A stretch of DNA of 64,000 bases from positions 1-64,000 of the forward strand of contig LRMT01000072.1 of assembly GCA_001725945.1 (NCBI GenBank), given 5' to 3'. A program made the translations under genes and the position numbers. The notes below the pieces were generated by a model. It had not been told where the DNA came from and searched no databases. It saw only the letters and a program-made list of their open reading frames with translations. This document shows positions 59,148 through 64,000 of this stretch, in pieces (the first letter of the stretch is position 1; every line of letters starts with the position of its first letter). The DNA comes from Cupriavidus sp. UYMMa02A (GTDB taxonomy: Bacteria; Pseudomonadota; Gammaproteobacteria; Burkholderiales; Burkholderiaceae).

Positions 59148-59900
59148 ATGAAGATCGTTGTAATCGGTGGTTCGGGCCTGATCGGTTCCCAACTTGTCGC
59201 GTTGCTCGCCGAGGCTGGCCATACGGCGGTCGCGGCCTCTCCGCGTACCGGCGTGAACAGCGTGACGGGCGAAGGATTGAACCAGGCGCTCGCGGACGCA
59301 GACGTCGTCGTGGATGTGGCGAACGCACCATCGTGGGAACCGCAGGCTGTACTCGATTTCTTCCGCACTTCCGCGCGCAATCTCGGCAAGGCCGAAGTGG
59401 CCGCGGGCGTGCGCCATCACGTCGCGCTGTCGATCGTCGGCACCGACCGCATGCCGGGGAATGCATATTTCGCGGCCAAAGTCGCGCAGGAAGAGGCGAT
59501 CGAAGCTGCCGGCGTGCCATACACGATCGTGCGCGCCACCCAGTTCATGGAGTTCCTCGGCGGTATCGCGGATTTTGGCACGGACGGGACCACCGTACGC
59601 ATCGGCGACGGGCTGTTTCAACCGATCGCTTCACAAGACGTCGCGGCAATCCTCGCGCAAGTCGCGTTGGACGCACCGCGGAACGGCACGATCGAGATTG
59701 CCGGCCCGGACCGCGCCCCCTTCGCGGAGATCGTTGCGCACTATCTGAAGTCGACTGGCGACGCCCGCTCGGTCGTGACCGACCGCAACGCCCTGTACTA
59801 TGGCGGCCAGGTCGAGGAAATGTCGCTCGTACCGCTCGGCGACGCGCGTATCGGTCGCATCAGCCTCGAGCAGTGGCTGTCACACGCGAATAGCGAGTAA
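59148..59900 (+). CDS. Atypical SDR / NmrA-like NAD(P)-binding protein
   Basis: An intact 250-residue protein. ATG 59148 follows GGAGA. The Rossmann start is MKIVVIGGSGLIGSQLVALL, then VVVDVANAPSWEPQAVLDFF, VAAGVRHHVALSIVGTDRMP and YFAAKVAQEEAIEAAGVPYT followed by IVRATQFMEFL. This is the pattern of NmrA/HSCARG-like and NAD-dependent epimerase-type SDRs, with YFAAK carrying the Tyr-Lys pair. Members sense redox state or reduce quinones. It is followed after 4 bases by a secreted cupin, suggesting an operon, and is divergent from the MocR regulator. Confidence 0.86.
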   Translation: MKIVVIGGSGLIGSQLVALLAEAGHTAVAASPRTGVNSVTGEGLNQALADADVVVDVANAPSWEPQAVLDFFRTSARNLGKAEVAAGVRHHVALSIVGTDRMPGNAYFAAKVAQEEAIEAAGVPYTIVRATQFMEFLGGIADFGTDGTTVRIGDGLFQPIASQDVAAILAQVALDAPRNGTIEIAGPDRAPFAEIVAHYLKSTGDARSVVTDRNALYYGGQVEEMSLVPLGDARIGRISLEQWLSHANSE

Positions 59901-59904
59901 TGCC

Positions 59905-60309
59905 ATGAAAGCAATTGTCTCGTTTGCGGCAGCGCTGATGCTGTCGTGCCTGATGGCGGCGCAGCCGGTGGTGGCCGCAACGGAAGCGAAGGTCACGCCC
60001 GTGCGGACGGAACCGTTGCCTGAGTACCCGGGCAAGGAAGTTGAGATGATCATCGTGGAATATCCGCCTGGCTCGGTCGACCCCGTGCATCGGCACGATG
60101 CGCACGCCTTTGTCTACGTGCTCGAAGGGAGCATTGTCATGGCCCTCAAGGGTGGCAAGGAGGTAACACTCAAGCCCGGGGATACCTTCCACGAAGGCCC
60201 CAATGACATCCATACCGTCGGGCGTAATGCGAGTTCTACACAACCGGCCAGGTTTGTCGTGTTACTGATCAAGAATAAGGGCGCACCGATCCTGACTCCC
60301 GTGAAGTGA
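59905..60309 (+). CDS. Exported cupin-domain protein
   Basis: An intact 134-residue protein starting four bases after the SDR stop. The signal peptide is MKAIVSFAAALMLSCLMAAQ then PVVAA. The cupin motif 1 PGSVDPVHRHDAHAFVYVLE supplies two His and a Glu for metal, and motif 2 includes KPGDTFHEGPNDIHTVGRN with the last His. Small periplasmic cupins of this sort are often co-regulated with NmrA-like SDR genes in Burkholderiales; the substrate is unknown. A rho-independent-like hairpin follows. Confidence 0.86.
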   Translation: MKAIVSFAAALMLSCLMAAQPVVAATEAKVTPVRTEPLPEYPGKEVEMIIVEYPPGSVDPVHRHDAHAFVYVLEGSIVMALKGGKEVTLKPGDTFHEGPNDIHTVGRNASSTQPARFVVLLIKNKGAPILTPVK

Positions 60310-60347
60310 GAGTGCCGGGCCCGACAATCCGGCCGCCTCAGACGGCG

Positions 60348-60373
60348 AATGCCGGAAACGGTGCTCCGGCATT
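60348..60373 (+). terminator. Hairpin terminator after the cupin gene
   Basis: AATGCCGGA (60348-60356), loop AACGGTGC, TCCGGCATT (60365-60373): perfect 9-base stem 39 bases past the cupin stop. Only three T residues follow the stem, so termination may be partial. Confidence 0.6.
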
Positions 60374-60399
60374 TGCGCGATCCTATAGCCTCCCCTCAA

Positions 60400-60565
60400 A
60401 ACTTGTGGCGCCCCCCCCGCGAGCCCAAACATGCCCTGCTGGCGGCAGCACGTCTTCCCATCCCCATCCATCGCAACCGGCCTCAGCCCAGCGTTCGTAG
60501 TCCGACGGCGTGCCGCGGATGTAGATCATGCCGTTGACGTAGAACGAAGGAAAGTCGTCAACGAT
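60400..60565 (-). pseudogene. GMC oxidoreductase fragment
   Basis: The minus strand reads VDDFPSFYVNGMIYIRGTPS then DYERWAEAGCDGWGWEDVLP, the conserved region after the FAD motif of GMC oxidoreductases (NGMIYIRG...DYDRWA..G..GW.W.DVLP). Only about 45 residues remain. On the upstream side the gene is cut exactly where the IS end begins (60568), so the insertion removed the N-terminus. Homology fades below 60430. Confidence 0.72.
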
Positions 60566-60567
60566 TC

Positions 60568-60888
60568 GAGAGCGTGCAAAAGATGGGGAGGCGGCTTTCC
60601 TCAGGCGCTCTGACTTGCGGCAGAGATGATGATTCTGTTCTTTGGTCGGTGCCACTCCGGTGAGGCTGGCCCGCTGCATTTGCCTCGACGCGAGGCGGCG
60701 ATCTTGAGCGCCAAAATGCGGTCGGGAGAGAGCTCTCCGTTCAAACCGCGACCCTGACCTGCACCATGCAGTGCGCCCCTTCGTCCGTCCAGCGCATCTG
60801 TCGCTTCTTAGCCATGCGAAGGCTGACGACCTGGTTCACCGCGGACTCCGCGATGCTACTGCTGATCGGCAGGCCCTTCCGATGCCGA
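60568..60888 (-). mobile_element. Right-end fragment of the 25-kb-type ISKra4 element
   Basis: It starts at the terminal repeat GAGAGCGTGCAAAAGATGGG and continues, on the minus strand, into the transposase C-terminus: GLPISSSIAESAVNQVV, MAKKRQMRWTDEGAHCMVQV and RVAV, as in 25231-26849. The element stops near 60888 and the cytochrome sequence begins. The left end and most of the transposase are missing. Confidence 0.75.
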
Positions 60889-61532
60889 GGCAACTACCCA
60901 AGAATGTCGGTAATGGCCTGAATTGCACGAGCTGCCACCTGAATGCCGGGACCACTGCTTATGCATCGCCTTGGGTGGGGCTGGCCGGCGCCTTTCCGGA
61001 GTACCGCTCGCGCAGTGGAAAAATCATCTCGCTGCAGGAACGCATTAACGACTGCTTCCAGCGCTCCATGAACGGTAAGCCGCTGGCATTCGACTCCGCA
61101 GAAATGAATGCCATCATGGCCTATATGAAGTGGCTGTCCACAGGCGTCCCGACCGGCACGAATGTGACTGGCAGAGGGTTCGAGAAGATTGATACGTCAC
61201 TGAAGCCCAACCCGGTCCACGGCAAGAGCATCTACACCGCGCAATGCGCGTCCTGTCATGGTGCCGAAGGTCAAGGTACGAAGAATCCTCACGGTGGCTA
61301 CATCTTCCCACCGGTCTGGGGTAAGGACTCTTTCAACGTGGGTGCGGGAATGGCGCGCATGTACACCGCTGCCGCGTTCGTGAAACACAACATGCCACTG
61401 GGCCAAGGCGGAACGCTGTCCGAGCAAGACGCCGTCGATGTAGCTGCCTACTTCACGGAGAAGCCACGGCCCGATTATGCCGCTCGATTGAAAGACTGGC
61501 CCAAGGGTGACAAGCCCAGAGATGCACGCTAG
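60889..61532 (+). pseudogene. Diheme cytochrome c, thiosulfate dehydrogenase-like, 5'-truncated
   Basis: The recognisable protein starts QLPKNVGNGLNCTSCHLNAG at the IS border, followed by ASPWVGLAGAFPEYRSRSGK, LQERINDCFQRSMNGKPLAF and the second heme site SIYTAQCASCHGAEGQGT, ending at 61532. Two CxxCH motifs (near 60936 and 61245) and the INDCF.RSMNG block resemble TsdA-type periplasmic cytochromes. The signal peptide and first ~40 residues are lost. The open frame runs back into IS sequence without a start, so export and heme attachment would fail unless a fused leader exists. Confidence 0.75.
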
Positions 61533-61705
61533 CCCCTGCCGGACGCACGCCGCGTCGGCATGTCGCGCGAGATTGCGCCACATCATGACCGCGCCTCCGA
61601 TAACAGACCAAACTTACCAAATGGTCCTGGTATCAGCCAGATGAACTGAAGAGCCTAGTCCGTCGAGTTTCTAGTCCGCATGTTTTTTCTGGCAAGGAGT
61701 CTGCC

Positions 61706-61909
61706 ATGCAAGCAAATGTTGGAACCATCGACCGGGTCCTACGAATTGTCGTTGGTCTGGTCTTGATTGGCCTGGCTGCAACCGGACGTGTTGGCGTCTG
61801 GGGCTGGATTGGCGTCCTGCCACTCCTGACAGGCATCGTAAGCGTCTGCCCTGCCTACAGCATTCTTGGTGTAAAGACCTGCGCGTCACCGAAGTCTCAC
61901 TCCAAGTAA
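61706..61909 (+). CDS. Small membrane protein, DUF2892/YgaP-like
   Basis: An intact 67-residue protein with AAGGAG about nine bases upstream of ATG 61706. MQANVGTIDRVLRIVVGLVL then IGLAATGRVGVWGWIGVLPL and LTGIVSVCPAYSILGVKTC match DUF2892: the N..DR..R...G start, two transmembrane helices and a C.AY...G..TC end. Such proteins often accompany rhodanese or sulfur-metabolism genes, consistent with the thiosulfate-type cytochrome upstream. Nothing is seen in 61910-62092. Confidence 0.83.
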   Translation: MQANVGTIDRVLRIVVGLVLIGLAATGRVGVWGWIGVLPLLTGIVSVCPAYSILGVKTCASPKSHSK

Positions 61910-62092
61910 TTCCGCATATCGTTCGGCCTGCCGGACCAACCAGGGTCAGCCATTTGAGCAGTTGCAATCGGCATCTATCGCTTCTGGCGCGACCTCGGCG
62001 ATGGCATCGGGCGCTCGGGCCGAGCATAGCGGCTGCAGGGCCATGCGAATCATCGCGTCGGTCACCCAAGACTGACGAGAGCCCGACTACCT

Positions 62093-62310
62093 TTACCGTC
62101 GTCGGACGAATTTCGCAGTGAGAATCAGGCAGATAGTCACACCGCTGAATATTGCTCCACCGTACAACGTAAAGGCGGCTCCGAATCTGCCCCACAGCCA
62201 TCCGGCCAATGCGCTCGCAATCAGCAGCGCCAGCCCGCTAGCTAGACACACCGAACGCCGTGCCCCTGAGGTCAGTTGGTGCGGTATTGGTGACCACGGT
62301 CGCCAGAATC
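62093..62310 (-). pseudogene. MFS transporter, C-terminal fragment
   Basis: The minus strand reads TVVTNTAPTDLRGTAFGVSS then, after a frame change near 62250, ASGLALLIASALAGWLWGRF and GAAFTLYGGAIFSGVTICLI followed by LTAKFVRRR and TAA 62093. This is the last two helices of a major-facilitator protein (P...RGTA.G motif of helix 10-11). The upstream part is missing, and the next fragment is a TauD C-terminus. Confidence 0.68.
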
Positions 62311-62375
62311 CCCCGCGTCATTCCCATAGGCAGCCCCTTGACGCTGGAATTCTCGAGTGAGGAATTGGGTCAAGG

Positions 62376-62545
62376 TCAAGCCAACAAGGCCACCTGTACG
62401 TCGCGCGGACCCTCGTAGGGACTTCGACCATGCCAGACCTGCAAATTGTCGAGAATCATGATGTCGCCGTCGCCAGGGCCAGGTATATGTGACCTCATCA
62501 ACTACTGCGGACCAGCGCGGCGCCGGCTGGCGGGAGTTCATCGTC
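62376..62545 (-). pseudogene. TauD/TfdA-family dioxygenase, C-terminal fragment
   Basis: The minus strand reads GDIMILDNLQVWHGRSPYEG then PRDVQVALLA and TGA 62376. D..ILDN...WHGR.P..G.R is the conserved C-terminal stretch of alpha-ketoglutarate-dependent TauD/TfdA enzymes, containing the distal Fe-ligand His and the 2-oxoglutarate Arg. Only about 50 codons remain, out of frame with anything upstream. Confidence 0.72.
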
Positions 62546-62583
62546 AGACATGATGGAGTTCTATTTCCGCATGGCTGCTACGC

Positions 62584-63580
62584 GTTCACTGAGCCCCATG
62601 GCTGATGTCCAGGATGATTTTGCCCACGCTCTCATTGGATTCCATCCGGCGATGCGCCTCGCCAGCTTGGCGAGGGGGAAAACACTATCGATGACCGGCC
62701 GGATACTGCCGTCCTCGAAGCGAGCCAGCCAGCGATCCCTGAAGCGCCTTATCATTGCCCGCTTCTCGTCCGGCGTGCGCGACTTCATGACCGTGCCCAT
62801 GACTTTCAGATGGCCGTACAGAATTCGCTCCAGTGGCACCCTGGCATCGGTGCTTCCCCCGAGCATGCCCACCTGTATTAACCGCCCCCCATTGGCCAGC
62901 GCATGGATATTGCGCTCAAAGTACGGCGCGCCAACGAAATCCACGATGACATTGACCCCTTCCCCGCCAGTCGCTTCCGTGACGGCGGAAGAGAAGTCCT
63001 GCCGTTTATAGTCGATCAGCACATCCGCGCCCAGGTCTCGCAATTGAGGCAGCTTGCCGCCGCTGGCGGTCACGAATACTTTGGCGCCTGCGGCGGCCGC
63101 TAGTTGCACGGCGGCGGTACCCACACCGCTGGCCGCCGCATGGATCAGTACCCGCTCGCCGGCTTGCAACGCGGCCAAATGGAATAGCGCCTCGTGGGCC
63201 GTCACGAACACCTCGGGGATCGCAGCCGCTTCGGCGTAGGGAAATCGCTTGGGGACAGGCATTGCCATGCGATGGTCGATACGGACCAGTTCGGCGTATC
63301 CGCCGCCTCCGACGATACCCATGACACGGTCGCCCGGGCGAAAACCCTGGACTTGGCTGCCGATGCCTATCACTTCACCGGCGATTTCCAGGCCCATGAC
63401 ATCGGAGTCGCCGAAATAGGCGCGCCCATAGCCGCCATGGCGCTGGATGATATCCGCGCGATTGACGCCGGCGGCATAGTTGCGGACAAGCAAGTCATTC
63501 GGCCGAACCTCCGGATGCGCTGCGTCCGTCAGTTGAAGGACCTCGGGGGCGCCGAATGAGTGGAATCCTATCGCTTTCAT
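62584..63580 (-). CDS. Zinc-free quinone oxidoreductase / medium-chain dehydrogenase (one frame break)
   Basis: About 332 residues starting MKAIGFHSFGAPEVLQLTDA at 63580. It follows the PIG3/QOR pattern: VRNYAAGVNRADIIQRHGGY, VMGLEIAGEVIGIGSQVQGF, EAAAIPEVFVTAHEALFHLA, the cofactor motif LIHAAASGVGTAAVQLAAAA and IVDFVGAPYFERNIHALANG. There are no zinc-binding Cys. A one-base loss near 62655 (GCGGAG read as GCGAG) hides the tail EAHRRMESNESVGKIILDIS ending at 62584. It reduces quinones or enones with NADPH. The 63581-63803 stretch upstream has no gene. Confidence 0.86.
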
Positions 63581-63803
63581 GCAAACTCCAAATAAGGATC
63601 GGGGTCGAGCCGAGCCCGATCGGAAAGGGCAGTATAGGGTTGTCGTCGCCCGCGAAATACATGCAACTTTCCTCCTGCGGAATGCGTTTTCGCATCAGCC
63701 TGCCGGCCGTGAGGCAGCCACCTGTTCGCGCCACATCGCGCCACAAGGCGCCGGTGCTATGCACTTGTTGACCTAGCACGGGGACGCCGGTAGCACCCAG
63801 AGT

Positions 63804-64000
63804 TCAAAGTTCATTGATCACTTCTTCTACCCGCTGCCAGTGCATGGCGCGCCGCCTCTCGCCGCGCTGTATCGCCCACAAGGACAGTGCACCGACCAGC
63901 GATGGCACCACCAGCAGCGTGAAGACTGCACTGATTCGCAATCCGAATCCCAGTAACGTCGCCCCCACGAAGGCGCTTGCGACGCCGCCGAACCGGCCAA
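63804..64000 (-). CDS. MFS transporter, C-terminal end (runs off the window)
   Basis: The minus strand from the edge reads GRFGGVASAFVGATLLGFGL then RISAVFTLLVVPSLVGALSL and WAIQRGERRRAMHWQRVEEV, ending INEL with TGA 63804-63806. GR.G......G..LL followed by a hydrophobic helix and a charged tail is the end of AAHS-type major-facilitator proteins. The N-terminal part lies outside the window. Confidence 0.65.
   Translation of the reverse strand, partial: GRFGGVASAFVGATLLGFGLRISAVFTLLVVPSLVGALSLWAIQRGERRRAMHWQRVEEVINEL

Noticed and set aside
1..64000. CRISPR arrays, tRNA and rRNA genes, riboswitches
   Set aside because: I looked for regularly spaced repeats, cloverleaf-like segments and conserved rRNA strings and saw none.

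Overview
The window looks like a GC-rich betaproteobacterial genome, most likely Cupriavidus or a close Burkholderiales relative. It carries several Bug-type (tripartite tricarboxylate) periplasmic receptors, many CoA-dependent catabolic genes, and a gene set in the order tcpR-X-A-B-C-Y-D, which I recognise from the 2,4,6-trichlorophenol cluster of Cupriavidus JMP134. No rRNA, tRNA or CRISPR array was seen. The region is accessory: catabolic operons separated by transposase, integrase and gene remnants.

Layout. 1-6.6 kb: Bug receptor genes and remnants, a VOC protein, a broken acyl-CoA synthetase and a flavin oxidoreductase. 6.9-9.2 kb: an SMP-30-like gene and an IclR regulator on the minus strand. 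9.8-11.8 kb: an ISKra4-type transposase fragment and a full-length IS bounded by 23-bp inverted repeats. 11.8-24.2 kb: one tightly packed nine-gene minus-strand operon (two enoyl-CoA hydratases, AtuA, a biotin-dependent acyl-CoA carboxylase, an IVD-type acyl-CoA dehydrogenase, a dienoyl-CoA-reductase-like SDR, two acyl-CoA ligases), divergent from a TetR gene. It resembles the acyclic-terpene (Atu) or leucine (Liu) pathway. 25.2-28.1 kb: a second ISKra4 copy and a tyrosine recombinase. 28.3-35.3 kb: an aromatic meta-cleavage cluster (FAH hydrolase, FAD monooxygenase, extradiol dioxygenase, MFS carrier, porin) divergent from an IclR regulator across a 31-bp palindrome. The porin is fused to the tail of a metallo-beta-lactamase-fold protein.

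35.5-45 kb is a mobile-gene graveyard: a MITE-like IS derivative, a HEPN-domain gene with a repeat-rich upstream region, three integrase fragments, an intact Fic gene, an orphan HipB-like antitoxin, a DsbA/FrnE fragment, a SnoaL-like gene and a BKACE (DUF849) gene. 45.5-48.6 kb: patatin-like phospholipase and a two-domain CoA-transferase. 48.8-57.4 kb: the tcp cluster, with an FAD-synthetase-like gene beyond the regulator. 57.4-64 kb: a MocR regulator, an atypical SDR, a cupin, an IS end lying between GMC and diheme cytochrome remnants, MFS and TauD fragments, a quinone-oxidoreductase-like gene and a truncated MFS gene.

Many otherwise convincing genes are broken by what looks like a single missing base, usually in a short homopolymer. 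The pattern is uniform across operons, so much of it may be sequence error rather than decay. Gene spans below are given end to end through these breaks.
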